A stretch of 64,000 nt of DNA from Streptomyces pilosus (GTDB taxonomy: Bacteria > Actinomycetota > Actinomycetes > Streptomycetales > Streptomycetaceae), in assembly GCF_014649835.1 (NCBI RefSeq), contig NZ_BMTU01000001.1:1-64000 (forward strand), read 5' to 3'. The first letter of the stretch is position 1. Every line of letters begins with the position of its first letter. Under the pieces are notes generated by a model. That model was given only the letters and a program-made list of their open reading frames with translations. It ran no database searches and was not told the DNA's origin. Both the position numbers and the translations under genes were made by a program. Below, in pieces: positions 18,234 to 29,369 of this stretch.

Positions 18234-18752
18234 TCACTCGGTCGGCGCCCAGTAGTCGGCCAGGGTGCCGACGCCCGGTTCGAGGGACTTCCAGGAGCCC
18301 GTGAAGGACACGACGGCGAAGGCGGCGGCAGGGTAGCCGAGGCGGCTCATCCGCGCGCGGGTGTCTCCCTCGGACTCGCCCGCCAGGATGTCGGCGAGTC
18401 CCTGGATGCCCGGGTTATGGCCGATCAGGAGGACGTTCTGCGCGTCGTCGGGCGTCTCGTTGAGCAGGGCGATCAGCTCGCCGGGCGAGGCCTCGTAGAT
18501 CCGCTCCTCGTAGACGGTTTTCGGCCGCTGCGGGAACTCGTGGACCGCGAGTTTCCAGGTTTCGCGGGTGCGGACCGAGGTCGAGCACAGGGCCAGGTCG
18601 AAGGCGATGCCGGTGTCGGCCAGCTTGCGTCCGGCGACTGCCGCATCCGTGCGGCCCCGCTCGGCGAGGGGGCGCTCGTGGTCGGACACCGGGGGCCAGT
18701 CGGCTTTCGCATGCCGGAAAAGGACAATCCTGCGGGGTTCTGCGACGCTCAT
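18234..18752 (-). CDS. SixA-like histidine phosphatase
   Basis: 172 aa, histidine phosphatase superfamily, SixA branch. The catalytic loop is FRHAKADWP (R13-H14; RHA in place of RHG, as usual in SixA), followed by HERPLAERGRTDAAVAG, the second-site STSVRTRET, and the second catalytic His in LLIGHNPGI. SixA in E. coli dephosphorylates phosphohistidine proteins; the substrate here is unknown. It is the last gene of a leftward group (MFS, two microproteins, SixA), although gaps of 65-243 nt mean that one transcript is not certain. Confidence 0.9.
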   Translation of the reverse strand: MSVAEPRRIVLFRHAKADWPPVSDHERPLAERGRTDAAVAGRKLADTGIAFDLALCSTSVRTRETWKLAVHEFPQRPKTVYEERIYEASPGELIALLNETPDDAQNVLLIGHNPGIQGLADILAGESEGDTRARMSRLGYPAAAFAVVSFTGSWKSLEPGVGTLADYWAPTE

Positions 18753-18817
18753 GTAGCCCAGCTTCGCACGAAACAGGCCACGGGGCGCAGGGAGTTGACC
18801 GGCGCCTTCGGAGGTGT

Positions 18818-19024
18818 TCAGCGGGCTATGAGCTGCTGCGCCCGCTCGACGAGGCGGGCGATCGTGGGGTCACCGGCGGCCGCGTGGGCATCGGAGGGGT
18901 TGAGGATCAGCGTCAGCAGTGCCACGAAGGCGAGGGCGGGGAGGGCCAGGGCCCACCAGGGCAGCCGGATGTCGGCGCCGCCCCGGGGGGCCGGGTGGGG
19001 CCGGGTGTGCGTGTGCGCCGACAT
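18818..19024 (-). CDS. Small single-helix membrane protein
   Basis: 68 aa. An N-terminal His/Pro/Arg-rich segment (MSAHTHTRPHPAPRGGADIR), one transmembrane helix (LPWWALALPALAFVALLTLIL), then a short soluble tail (DPTIARLVERAQQLIAR). The ATG at 19024 has GGAGG 5 nt upstream, which decides the start over longer frames. I recognise no family. The ANDs of NPSDAHAAAGD after the helix could allow signal-peptide-like processing. Confidence 0.7.
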   Translation of the reverse strand: MSAHTHTRPHPAPRGGADIRLPWWALALPALAFVALLTLILNPSDAHAAAGDPTIARLVERAQQLIAR

Positions 19025-19237
19025 GGGGGCCTCCGCTCCTCGGGTGTCCGTGGCCCGCCGTCGCGGCCACATCTCGAAGGTACGGATCGTGCGCGCCTCA
19101 ACCCATCCGGTGATCCACCCACTTGACCCTGAGCCTGACCCCCTAGGGGATGGGGGTGCCAGCACCACCATGGCCGTCGCCGGCGCCCTCGGGCGGGGCG
19201 CAGGGGGCACACGGGATGCCGGGGGTGCGGGCGGCCG

Positions 19238-19354
19238 TCACGGCGCGAGGATGGTCGCGATCACGCCGATGACGATGAAGATGGCGAAGAACGTGGCGAA
19301 GACGAGCAGCAGCTTGCGCTGGCCGTTCTGGGGATTCGGGTCGAGGACTGGCAT
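19238..19354 (-). CDS. SGM_5486 family transporter-associated microprotein
   Basis: A 38-aa protein beginning MPVLDPNPQNGQRKLLLVFA and ending GVIATILAP, with one transmembrane helix covering most of its length (LLLVFATFFAIFIVIGVIATI). It matches the tiny conserved Streptomyces family annotated as SGM_5486 transporter-associated protein. It lies 243 nt downstream of the MFS transporter gene on the same strand, which fits the family name. Its function is not known; a small subunit or regulator of the transporter is an inference. Confidence 0.85.
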   Translation of the reverse strand: MPVLDPNPQNGQRKLLLVFATFFAIFIVIGVIATILAP

Positions 19355-19566
19355 GTGGGTCAGTCTCGCACCTCGGCCGCCCGGGATCTGCTTCGGGGGG
19401 CGTGGCGGATTCCGTGCGGCGGTGTGGCCGGGACGGGTGGTGTGGGTCGGCGGGGGCCGGGGCTGAGGCCGGGCCGGCGGTGGTGCTCTCTTTTCTCCCC
19501 CGCCGGCCCTTCCCGTCCCGTCCCTGGGGGCGCGGCCGGGCCTCGCCGCCGCCCCCAGACCCCCCT

Positions 19567-19591
19567 TGCGCAGTTCCCCGCGCCCCTGGGG
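19567..19591. repeat. Dispersed Streptomyces intergenic repeat core
   Basis: TGCGCAGTTCCCCGCGCCCC followed by TGGGG, the core of a dispersed GC-rich intergenic element; compare 3319-3368. It lies just after the MFS stop codon. Confidence 0.55.
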
Positions 19592-19597
19592 GGTGGG

Positions 19598-20920
19598 TCA
19601 CGCGGGTGTTGCCTCGTCCTCCACGGTGCGGTTGCGGCCGGCCAGGACGCCGACGACCGTCTGCGGGATCATCAGGCCGGCCATCAGGGCGAGCGGCAGC
19701 CCCCAGCCTCCGCTGTGCTGGTAGAGCACGCCCACCAGGAGCGGGCCGGGGATGGAGATCAGATAGCCGGTGCTCTGCGCGAACGCGGACAGCTGGGCCA
19801 CTCCCCCGCTGGTCCTGGCCCGCATGCCGACCATGGTGAGCGCCAGCGGAAAGGCGCAGTTGGCGATGCCCAGCAGCACGGCCCAGACCCAGGCGCCGGC
19901 GGCCGGGGCGAAGTACAGGCCCGCGTACCCGGCGAGGCCGCTCGCCCCGAGCACGAGCACGATCGGCCCCTGGTGGGGGAGCCGGGCGGCCAGACGCGGT
20001 ATGACGAAGGCCAGCGGCACGCCCATGACCATGGTGACCGCGAGGAGCAGGCCCGCCGTTCCCGCGGGGACACCCGCGTCCCGGTAGATCTGCGCCATCC
20101 AGCCCATCGTGATGTAGGCGGCGGTCGCCTGGAGGCCGAAGAAGACCGCCAGCGCCCACGCGGTACGGCTGCGGGTGATGCGCAGGGCGGGCGCCTCGGC
20201 GGGGGCCCGCCGCTCGCGCGAAGGCCCCTCCCCGTCCCGTGCCGGTGCGTGCCCGGCCGGCGCCGTGCCCCGTTCCCGGGCGAAGGCGAGCCAAGGCAGC
20301 ACGGCGGCGACCGCCAGACCCGCCCACACGGCGAGGCCGGACCGCCAGTTCCCGCCCAGGGCGTCGGTCACCGGCACGGTCACCGCCGCCGCCGTGGCGG
20401 TCCCCAGGGCCAGGGCCATGGAGTACAGGCCGGTCATGGACCCGACCCGGTCGGGGAACCAGCGCTTGACGATGACCGGCATCAGGACGTTGCTGACGGC
20501 GATGCCCATCAGCGCGAGGGCGGTGGTGGCCAGGAAGGCCGCCGTGCCGCCCACGTACGGACGGATCAGCAGGCCGGTGCCGATGGCGGCCATGCCCGCG
20601 CAGACCACCGCTCCGGCGCCGAAGCGGCGGGCCAGGCGGGGCGCGGTGACGCCGAAGACGGCGAAGCAGAGCGGGGGCACGGAGGTGAGCAGTCCGGCCA
20701 CGGTGCCGCTCATGCCGAGGCCCTCGCGGACCTCCTCCAGCAGCGCGCCGAGGCTGGTGATGGCGGGGCGCAGGTTGACCGCGGCCAGCACGATGCCGGC
20801 GACGAGCAGCCGCGTCCGCCAGACGTGTCCCGTTGCGCCCTCAGAGGGCCTGCGGGCTGCGGACGCGCCCGGCGTACGTGCGGTCGTGGACGTGAGTGTC
20901 CCGGTTTCCTCGCGAGCCAT
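19598..20920 (-). CDS. MFS transporter, CynX/NimT type
   Basis: 440 aa, 12 predicted helices, major facilitator superfamily. The first helix carries RLLVAGIVLAAVNLRPAITS, the pattern typical of CynX/NimT (cyanate or 2-nitroimidazole efflux) proteins. Substrate unknown. Several in-frame ATGs lie upstream to 21007. I chose 20920 (MAREETGT) because TATGAT sits 8 nt before it, giving a leaderless transcript, and because a palindrome lies just upstream of that -10 box. Divergent from a GntR regulator that probably controls it. Confidence 0.88.
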   Translation of the reverse strand: MAREETGTLTSTTARTPGASAARRPSEGATGHVWRTRLLVAGIVLAAVNLRPAITSLGALLEEVREGLGMSGTVAGLLTSVPPLCFAVFGVTAPRLARRFGAGAVVCAGMAAIGTGLLIRPYVGGTAAFLATTALALMGIAVSNVLMPVIVKRWFPDRVGSMTGLYSMALALGTATAAAVTVPVTDALGGNWRSGLAVWAGLAVAAVLPWLAFARERGTAPAGHAPARDGEGPSRERRAPAEAPALRITRSRTAWALAVFFGLQATAAYITMGWMAQIYRDAGVPAGTAGLLLAVTMVMGVPLAFVIPRLAARLPHQGPIVLVLGASGLAGYAGLYFAPAAGAWVWAVLLGIANCAFPLALTMVGMRARTSGGVAQLSAFAQSTGYLISIPGPLLVGVLYQHSGGWGLPLALMAGLMIPQTVVGVLAGRNRTVEDEATPA

Positions 20921-20927
20921 GAAGCCC

Positions 20928-20958
20928 ATCATAGAATCATGGGATGATTGGTTGTCCA
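20928..20958 (-). promoter_or_regulatory. MFS promoter with a GntR-type operator in its spacer
   Basis: Minus strand: TGGACA (20958-20953) and TATGAT (20933-20928) are possible -35/-10 boxes 19 nt apart. Between them lies AATCAT-GGG-ATGATT (20935-20949), a perfect 6-bp inverted repeat with a 3-nt centre. This geometry suits repression by the divergent GntR protein. Confidence 0.6.
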
Positions 20959-21005
20959 TGGTGGAAAGGGCGCCGTACGGCGCCCCGGGCGTGCGAAGGT
21001 GTGTC

Positions 21006-21698
21006 ATGCCTTTGAGTCATCCGCGCCGTTCGGCGCTGTCCGAGCAGGTCATCGCCGCGCTGCGGGCGCAGATCACCTCGGGCGAGTGGCCGGTCGGCAC
21101 CCGCATCCCCACCGAGCCGGAGCTGGTCGAGCAGCTGGGGGTGGCCCGCAACACCGTCCGCGAGGCCGTCCGCGCGCTCGCGCACAACGGGCTGCTGGAC
21201 ATCCGCCAGGGTTCGGGCACGTACGTGGTGGCCACGAGCGAGCTGGCCGGCGTGATGCACCGCCGTTTCGCCGACGCCGACCCCCGGCACATCGGCGAAC
21301 TGCGTTCCACCCTGGAGTCCTCCGCCGCGCGGCTGGCCGCCGAACGGCGCACCGAGAAGGACCTCCGGCAGATCGACACCCTGCTGCTGCGCCGGGAGGA
21401 GGCCTGGGAGTCGGGGGACGCGGAGGCGTTCGTGGCGGCGGACGCCACCTTCCACCTGGCGGTCGTGGCCGCCTCGCACAACGACGTGATGACCGCCCTG
21501 TACGCGGATCTGAGCGAGGTGCTGCGGGACTGGCTGCGCGGCGACATGGGCGGGGACATGTCCCCCGGGGCGCACATGGACCACGGGCGGCTGGTGGAGG
21601 CGATCCGCGCGGGTGACGCGGCGACGGCGGCCGCGGAGGCCGCCGCCTACCCGTTCGTGTGCCGTCCGGGGCGGATCGCTCCGCCCGCCGGGGACTGA
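21006..21698 (+). CDS. GntR-family regulator, FadR/FCD subgroup
   Basis: 230 aa. N-terminal winged helix (~8-75): SEQVIAALRAQITSGEWPVG, PTEPELVEQLGVARNTVREA, LLDIRQGSGTYV. A helical FCD-type ligand domain (~90-215) carries candidate metal His residues in ADATFHLAVVAASHND and AHMDHGRLVEAI. Start is the ATG at 21006 (MPLSHPRRSALS); the frame continues far upstream but antisense to the MFS gene. It is divergent from that MFS gene and the intervening palindrome is its likely operator. The inducer is probably a substrate of the transporter (inference). Confidence 0.9.
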   Translation: MPLSHPRRSALSEQVIAALRAQITSGEWPVGTRIPTEPELVEQLGVARNTVREAVRALAHNGLLDIRQGSGTYVVATSELAGVMHRRFADADPRHIGELRSTLESSAARLAAERRTEKDLRQIDTLLLRREEAWESGDAEAFVAADATFHLAVVAASHNDVMTALYADLSEVLRDWLRGDMGGDMSPGAHMDHGRLVEAIRAGDAATAAAEAAAYPFVCRPGRIAPPAGD

Positions 21699-21745
21699 CC
21701 GCCCGACTGCCCGCCCTCCCGGGGCGGCTGCGCGCCCATGCCGAA

Positions 21746-21775
21746 GGGCCCGCGCCCCTGAGGGGACGCGGGCCC
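21746..21775. terminator. Terminator hairpin between gntR and fabI
   Basis: 9-bp stem (21746-21754 with 21767-21775), 12-nt loop, convergent genes, no T-run. Confidence 0.6.
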
Positions 21776-21791
21776 TGGTGCGGCGTGCGGG

Positions 21792-22559
21792 TCAGGCGCC
21801 GATGGCGTGCAGACCGCCGTCCACGTGGACGATCTCGCCGGTGGTCTTCGGGAACCAGTCGCTCAGCAGGGCGACGACACCGCGGCCGGCCGGCTCCGGG
21901 TCCTTCAGGTCCCACTCCAGCGGCGCACGGGTGTCCCACACGGAGGCCAGCTCGCTGAAGCCCGGGATGGACTTGGCGGCCATGGAGCCCAGCGGGCCCG
22001 CGGAGATCAGGTTGCAGCGGACGTTCTGCTTGCCCAGGTCGCGCGCCATGTAGCGGCTGGTGGCCTCCAGGGCGGCCTTGGCCGGGCCCATCCAGTCGTA
22101 CTGCGGCCAGGCGAACTGCGCGTCGAAGGTGAGACCCACGACCGAGCCGCCGTTCTGCATGAGCGGCAGGCAGGCCATGGTCAGCGACTTCAGGGAGAAG
22201 GCCGAGACGTGCATGGCCGTGGCGACCGACTCGAACGGCGTGTTGAGGAAGTTGCCGCCGAGTGCGTCCTGCGGCGCGAAGCCGATGGAGTGGACGACGC
22301 CGTCCAGTCCGCCGAGCTCCTCACCGACCACGTCGGCCAGCCGTCCCAGGTGCTCCTCGTTGGTGACGTCGAGCTCGATCACCCTGGCCGGCTTCGGCAG
22401 CTTCTTGGCGATGCGCTCGGTCAGGGTGGGCCGCGGGAACGCGGTCAGGATGACCTCGGCGCCCTGCTCCTGGGCCAGCTTGGCGGTGTGGAAGGCGATC
22501 GACGCCTCCGTCAGCACACCGGTGATCAGGACGCGCTTGCCCTCGAGAATTCCGCTCAT
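21792..22559 (-). CDS. fabI: Enoyl-[acyl-carrier-protein] reductase (NADH), InhA-type
   Basis: 255 aa. N-terminal MSGILEGKRVLITGVLTEAS is the FabI/InhA nucleotide site, followed by SIGFAPQDALGG and the catalytic region FDAQFAWPQYDWMGPAK (Y154-x6-K161, YX6K as in InhA rather than the YX3K of common SDRs). The C-terminus AIGA is short. It reduces the enoyl-ACP double bond in each cycle of fatty-acid elongation. It starts 6 nt after the fabG stop and is co-transcribed with it. The order matches the S. coelicolor SCO1815-SCO1814 pair. Confidence 0.96.
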   Translation of the reverse strand: MSGILEGKRVLITGVLTEASIAFHTAKLAQEQGAEVILTAFPRPTLTERIAKKLPKPARVIELDVTNEEHLGRLADVVGEELGGLDGVVHSIGFAPQDALGGNFLNTPFESVATAMHVSAFSLKSLTMACLPLMQNGGSVVGLTFDAQFAWPQYDWMGPAKAALEATSRYMARDLGKQNVRCNLISAGPLGSMAAKSIPGFSELASVWDTRAPLEWDLKDPEPAGRGVVALLSDWFPKTTGEIVHVDGGLHAIGA

Positions 22560-22565
22560 GGTGTT

Positions 22566-25176
<2,611 letters not shown>

Positions 25177-25180
<4 letters not shown>

Positions 25181-26571
25181 GCGCGCGAACCAACAAGCCG
25201 CACGAGATCGTCGAACGCGCGCTCGAACTGTCCCGGGCCGACGGCTGTGTCGTGATCGCCGACGAGGAGTCGACCGCCAATCTGCGCTGGGCGGGCAACG
25301 CGCTCACCACGAACGGTGTGACGCGCGGGCGCACCCTCACCGTGATCGCCGCGGTCGACGGCGCGCAGGGCACGGCCTCCGGGGTGGTGTCCCGGTCGGC
25401 GGTCACCGTCGACGAGCTGGAGCCCCTGGTGCGGGCCGCCGAGGCCGCCGCGCGGGGCGCCGGTCCGGCCGAGGACGCGCAGCCGCTGGTCACGGGAGTG
25501 GCCCCCTCCCCCGACTTCACCGACGCGCCCGCGGAGACCTCTTCCGCCGTGTTCGCCGACTTCGCCCCGGCGCTGGGCGAGGCGTTCGCCCGTGCGCGGG
25601 CCGGCGGCCGGGAGCTGTACGGCTTCGCCAACCACGAGCTGGTCTCCAGTTACGTGGGCACCTCGGCCGGGCTGCGGCTGCGGCACGACCAGCCCAACGG
25701 CACGCTGGAGGTGAACGCCAAGTCGCCGGACCGTACGCGGTCGGCGTGGGCGGGGCGTTCCACGCGGGACTTCAAGGACGTCGACCCGACGGCGCTCGAC
25801 GCCGAGCTCGCGGTGCGGCTGGGCTGGGCCGAGCGGCGGCTGGAACTGCCCGCGGGCCGGTACGAGACGCTGCTGCCGCCGTCCGCGGTGGCCGACCTGC
25901 TGATCTACCAGCTGTGGTCGGCCTCGGGGCGGGACGCGGCCGAGGGGCGCACGGTGTTCTCCAAGCCGGGCGGCGGCACCCGGGTCGGTGAGCGGCTGAC
26001 CGAGCTGCCGCTGACCCTGCGCAGCGACCCGAACGAGCCCGGTCTCGAGTCGGCGCCGTTCGTGATCGCGCACTCCTCGGGCGGCGACCAGTCGGTGTTC
26101 GACAACGGGCTGCCGCTGGCGCCGACGGAGTGGGTGCGGCAGGGCGAGCTGAACCGGCTGACGACCAGCAGGCACGGCGCGGGTCTCACCGGACTGCCGG
26201 CCGCGCCCGCGATCGACAACCTGATCCTGGACGGGGGCGAGGACCGCTCCCTGGAGGAGATGGTCGCGGCCACCGGGCGCGGGCTGCTGCTGACCTGCCT
26301 GTGGTACATCCGTGAGGTCGATCCGGCGACGCTGCTGCTCACGGGCCTGACCCGGGACGGGGTGTACCTCGTCGAGAACGGCGAGGTCACCGGCGAGGTC
26401 AACAACTTCCGGTTCAACGAGTCGCCGGTGAACCTGCTGGGCCGGGCGGCGGAGGCGGGCCGTACGGAGAAGACGCTGCCCAGGGAGTGGAGCGACTGGT
26501 TCACCCGGGCCGCGATGCCGGCGCTGCGCATCCCCGATTTCAATATGAGCTCAGTCAGCCAGGGCGTATAA
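25177..26571 (+). CDS. pmbA: PmbA/TldE-family subunit
   Basis: 464 aa, the second member of the pair. It lacks the HExxxH of its neighbour, as expected for TldE/PmbA. Seen blocks: IVERALELSRADGCVVIADEE, LGMVG-like spacing replaced by HDQPNGTLEVNAKSPDRTRS, and the C-terminal GLTRDGVYLVENGEVTGEVN with NNFRFNESPVNLLG. The start ATG at 25177 overlaps the tldD stop (ATGA), so the subunits are translationally coupled. Cytosolic. Confidence 0.9.
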
Positions 26572-26637
26572 CCTCGTAGGCATTCGCATGCGGCCGTCAC
26601 CCGACCGGCCGTGGACCACCGAGGAGACACGAGAACC

Positions 26638-27906
26638 GTGACGGACATCGTCGACGAGCTGAAGTGGCGCGGGCTGTTCGCCCAGTCCACCGACGAGGAC
26701 GCTTTGCGCAAGGCGCTCGCGGACGGTCCCGTCACGTTCTATTGCGGCTTCGACCCGACCGCTCCGTCGCTGCACGTGGGGCATCTGGTGCAGGTCCTCA
26801 CGCTGCGCCGGCTGCAGCAGGCCGGTCACCGGCCGCTGGCGCTGGTCGGCGGGGCCACCGGCCAGATCGGTGACCCGCGCCCGACCGCCGAGCGGACGCT
26901 GAACCCGCCGGAGACCGTCGCGGGCTGGGTCGAGCGGCTGCGTGGCCAGATCGAGCCCTTCCTGACCTTCGAGGGCGAGAACGCGGCCATGATGGTCAAC
27001 AACCTCGACTGGACGCAGAACCTCTCCGCGATCGAGTTCCTGCGGGACATCGGCAAGCACTTCCGTGTCAACAAGATGCTGACGAAGGACTCGGTCGCCC
27101 GGCGTCTGGAGTCCTCCGAGGGCATCAGCTACACGGAGTTCAGCTACCAGCTGCTGCAGGCGATGGACTTCCTCCAGCTGTACCGGCGCTACGGCTGCAC
27201 GATGCAGCAGGGCGGCAGCGATCAGTGGGGCAACCTCACGGCGGGCCTGGACCTGCTGCACCGGCTGGAGCCGGACGCCACGGCCCACGCCTACGCCACG
27301 CCGCTGATGACGAAGGCGGACGGCACCAAGTTCGGCAAGACCGAGGGCGGCGCCGTCTGGCTCGACCCGGAGATGACGACGCCCTACGCGTTCTACCAGT
27401 TCTGGCTGAACGCGGACGACCGGGACATCTCCGGGTACATGCGGATCCTGTCCTTCCGGTCCCGCGAGGAGCTGGAGGAGCTGGAGCGGCAGACCCAGGA
27501 GCGTCCGCAGGCGCGGGCCGCGCAGCGCGCGCTGGCGGAGGAGCTGACGACGCTGGTGCACGGCGCCGACCAGACGGCCGCCGTGATCGCCGCGTCGAAG
27601 GCCCTGTTCGGTCAGGGCGAGCTGGGTGAGCTGGACGACCGCACGCTGGCGGCGGCGCTCTCCGAGGTGCCGCACGTCGCGGTGGCCGAGCTGTCCGCGG
27701 TGGTCGACCTGTTCGCCGAGGTGGGTCTGGTGCCGAGCAAGTCGGCCGCGCGGCGCACGGTGAAGGAGGGCGGTGCCTACGTGAACAACGTCAAGGTGAC
27801 CGCCGAGGACGCCGTCCCCGCGAAGGAGGACCTGCTGCACGGGCGCTGGCTGGTGCTGCGCCGCGGCAAGAAGAACCTGGCGGCGGTGGAGGTCACGGCC
27901 GGCTGA
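26638..27906 (+). CDS. tyrS: Tyrosyl-tRNA synthetase
   Basis: 422 aa class I synthetase. HIGH equivalent HVGH (46-49) in [16 protein letters not shown] equivalent K231-F-G-K234-T, tyrosine-pocket run [15 protein letters not shown], and a C-terminal S4 RNA-binding domain (~355-420; [20 protein letters not shown]). GTG start at 26638 with GAGGAGA about 10 nt upstream; an in-frame ATG at 26611 has no ribosome site. TATAAC at 26567-26572 is a candidate -10 of its own promoter. No T-box leader is visible. Confidence 0.96.
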   Translation: MTDIVDELKWRGLFAQSTDEDALRKALADGPVTFYCGFDPTAPSLHVGHLVQVLTLRRLQQAGHRPLALVGGATGQIGDPRPTAERTLNPPETVAGWVERLRGQIEPFLTFEGENAAMMVNNLDWTQNLSAIEFLRDIGKHFRVNKMLTKDSVARRLESSEGISYTEFSYQLLQAMDFLQLYRRYGCTMQQGGSDQWGNLTAGLDLLHRLEPDATAHAYATPLMTKADGTKFGKTEGGAVWLDPEMTTPYAFYQFWLNADDRDISGYMRILSFRSREELEELERQTQERPQARAAQRALAEELTTLVHGADQTAAVIAASKALFGQGELGELDDRTLAAALSEVPHVAVAELSAVVDLFAEVGLVPSKSAARRTVKEGGAYVNNVKVTAEDAVPAKEDLLHGRWLVLRRGKKNLAAVEVTAG

Positions 27907-27920
27907 GCCCACGGCTCGCG

Positions 27921-27953
27921 AGGGCGGCTTCCGGCGGGCGCCGGGGCCGCCCT
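27921..27953. terminator. Terminator hairpin between tyrS and the GlsB gene
   Basis: 8-bp stem (27921-27928 with 27946-27953) enclosing a smaller CCGG-based hairpin; convergent genes. Confidence 0.6.
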
Positions 27954-27975
27954 TCGTCGTCCTCCCGGCGGCGGC

Positions 27976-28260
27976 TCAGGCCCGCTCGCTGCGCTCCTTG
28001 TTGCGCTTCATCGTGGTGTACAGCATGTCCACGAAGAAGACGATCACGATCGCCGCGATCAGCTGGAAGATGTGCCGGCTCCAGTCGATGCCGCTCGTGG
28101 CCTCCACGCCGAAGCCCCGCGCCAGGGCGTTGCCCGCGACGGCGCCGACCATGCCGCAGATGGTGGCCAGCCACAGCGGGAGGTGCTGCTTGCCGGGAAT
28201 CACCGCCTTGGCGATCAGACCGAGCACGAAACCGACGATGATCGCCCACAACCAGCCCAT
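27976..28260 (-). CDS. GlsB/YeaQ/YmgE family membrane protein
   Basis: 94 aa, three hydrophobic helices: MGWLWAIIVGFVLGLIAKAV, PLWLATICGMVGAVAGNAL, and HIFQLIAAIVIVFFVDMLY. The family pattern GxxAGxxA with conserved Gly is clear, and the C-terminus is charged (TTMKRNKERSERA). This family (transglycosylase-associated in older naming) is often stress-induced, with no defined activity. AGGAGG lies 6 nt before the ATG. Monocistronic. Confidence 0.88.
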   Translation of the reverse strand: MGWLWAIIVGFVLGLIAKAVIPGKQHLPLWLATICGMVGAVAGNALARGFGVEATSGIDWSRHIFQLIAAIVIVFFVDMLYTTMKRNKERSERA

Positions 28261-28504
28261 GGATGCCTCCTTGTACGCTCGACGCGAGCATTGCTGACCA
28301 GTCTCGGCCGAGAGGCGGTACGCCGCATGTCGGGCGGCGCGTACGCGCTACGGCGCAGGCGGTCCGCCCGGGGCGGGCACCCCGACCCGGGCTCGTGACC
28401 GGGGCGGGGGCGGCGTAACGTGGACCTGTCCGGGCCTTGCGTTCCCCGACCGGGGCACGGGACGGCCGGGGCGGGGTTGGTCCTCAGCGGGCGGATGGTG
28501 GAAT
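28261..28504. other. Intergenic region between two divergent membrane-protein genes
   Basis: No gene seen. It contains a perfect 12-bp palindrome GCGCGTACGCGC (28337-28348) and TAACGT near 28415, a possible -10 box for the rightward gene. Confidence 0.4.
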
Positions 28505-28903
28505 GTGATGCGGAAGCGGCATGGCGGCGGCGTCGAGGTGTTCCGGATCACCGGCGCGCGGACGGGCCTGCAGGAGGATGTACGCGCCCGCCAGCGCCGG
28601 TACGTGATCTCGATGGGCGTCCGCACGATCTCGGTCATCCTCGCGGCGACGCTGTGGAACGTGGAGCGGCATGTCGCGATCGTGGCGCTGGTGCTCGGGG
28701 CGGTCCTGCCGTACGTGGCGGTGGTGATCGCCAACGCGGGACGCGAGAACGCGCCGTCGCTGCCGTCGACCTTCGTGACGACGCCGATGAAGCCGATGAT
28801 CGCGCCGCCGCGGACGGACGACGGCGCGGCGGAACCCGATGCGGAGGACGTGGCGCCGGGAGCGGGGCCGGGCGCACGAACGGAGCGGCCCGAGCGGTCG
28901 TGA
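28505..28903 (+). CDS. DUF3099 membrane protein
   Basis: 132 aa. A cytosolic N-terminus (RKRHGGGVEVFRITGARTGL, then QEDVRARQRRYVISMGVR), two helices (TISVILAATLWN; HVAIVALVLGAVLPYVAVVIANA) and an acidic/proline-rich tail. This is the DUF3099 pattern, an actinobacterial family of unknown function. The start is either GTG 28505 or ATG 28508. A hairpin terminator region follows. Confidence 0.82.
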   Translation: MMRKRHGGGVEVFRITGARTGLQEDVRARQRRYVISMGVRTISVILAATLWNVERHVAIVALVLGAVLPYVAVVIANAGRENAPSLPSTFVTTPMKPMIAPPRTDDGAAEPDAEDVAPGAGPGARTERPERS

Positions 28904-29028
28904 AGATCGGGGCGTGACGGGTGAGGGCGCCGAGCGGAAGACACTTCCACGCCAAGCTCAAGAAAACCTCAGATCAATCATGTGCTTCCGGTGCCGGGGG
29001 CGGGGTGACCCGTGACATACTTCGTACG

Positions 29029-29102
29029 CGCTCCGCATCCCCCGTCGGAGCGACGGACCGACGCCGGGCAGCTCCCCCCGTGGCTGCTCGGCGTCGCCTT
29101 TT
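29029..29102 (+). ncRNA. Two-hairpin element ending in a terminator (candidate small RNA or leader)
   Basis: Hairpin 1 is a perfect 7-bp stem (29029-29035 with 29046-29052). Hairpin 2 is a 13-bp stem with one G-U (29060-29072 with 29083-29095), followed by CCTTTT, a standard intrinsic terminator. The region 28904-29028 before it contains CGTGACATACTTCGTACG, a possible promoter. It could be the terminator of the DUF3099 gene, 125 nt away, or an independent short transcript. Confidence 0.4.
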
Positions 29103-29112
29103 CCCTCCGGGT

Positions 29113-29118
29113 TAGGCT
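29113..29118 (+). promoter_or_regulatory. -10 element of a leaderless transcript
   Basis: TAGGCT ends 6 nt before the GTG at 29125, so transcription should start at or within 1 nt of the start codon. No ribosome site is present. Confidence 0.55.
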
Positions 29119-29124
29119 CGCCGT

Positions 29125-29349
29125 GTGATGGTCCCTGATCCCGAGACGCCGATCTGTTCCGCCAAGGCCTGCCGCGCGGCTGCCGTGTGGGTGCTCGCCT
29201 GGAACAACCCCAAGGTGCACACGCCCGAGCGGCGCAAGACCTGGCTCGCCTGTGAGGACCACCGGGAGCACCTGTCAGAGTTCCTCGGCGTCCGGGGGTT
29301 CCTCAAGGACGTCGTCCGCTTCGAGGAGTGGGAGGCGCGGGGGGCCTGA
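29125..29349 (+). CDS. Small Cys/Trp-rich conserved hypothetical protein
   Basis: 74 aa, soluble. MVPDPETPICSAKACRAAAV opens the protein, followed by WVLAWNNPKVHTPERRKTWL and ACEDHREHLSEFLGVRGFLK. Three Cys and several His (C-x4-C, then C-x2-H-x2-H) could form a zinc site. The family occurs across actinobacteria with no function known to me. Start GTG 29125 or ATG 29128, probably leaderless. It ends 20 nt before the convergent moaA gene. Confidence 0.75.
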   Translation: MMVPDPETPICSAKACRAAAVWVLAWNNPKVHTPERRKTWLACEDHREHLSEFLGVRGFLKDVVRFEEWEARGA

Positions 29350-29369
29350 GGCAGACCCCCGGCGGGCGG

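Noticed and set aside
26572..26637. T-box leader before tyrS
   Set aside because: The gap is only 66 nt and has no T-box core; far too short.
26551..27912. 453-codon frame on the minus strand
   Set aside because: Antisense to tyrS; no recognisable protein features.
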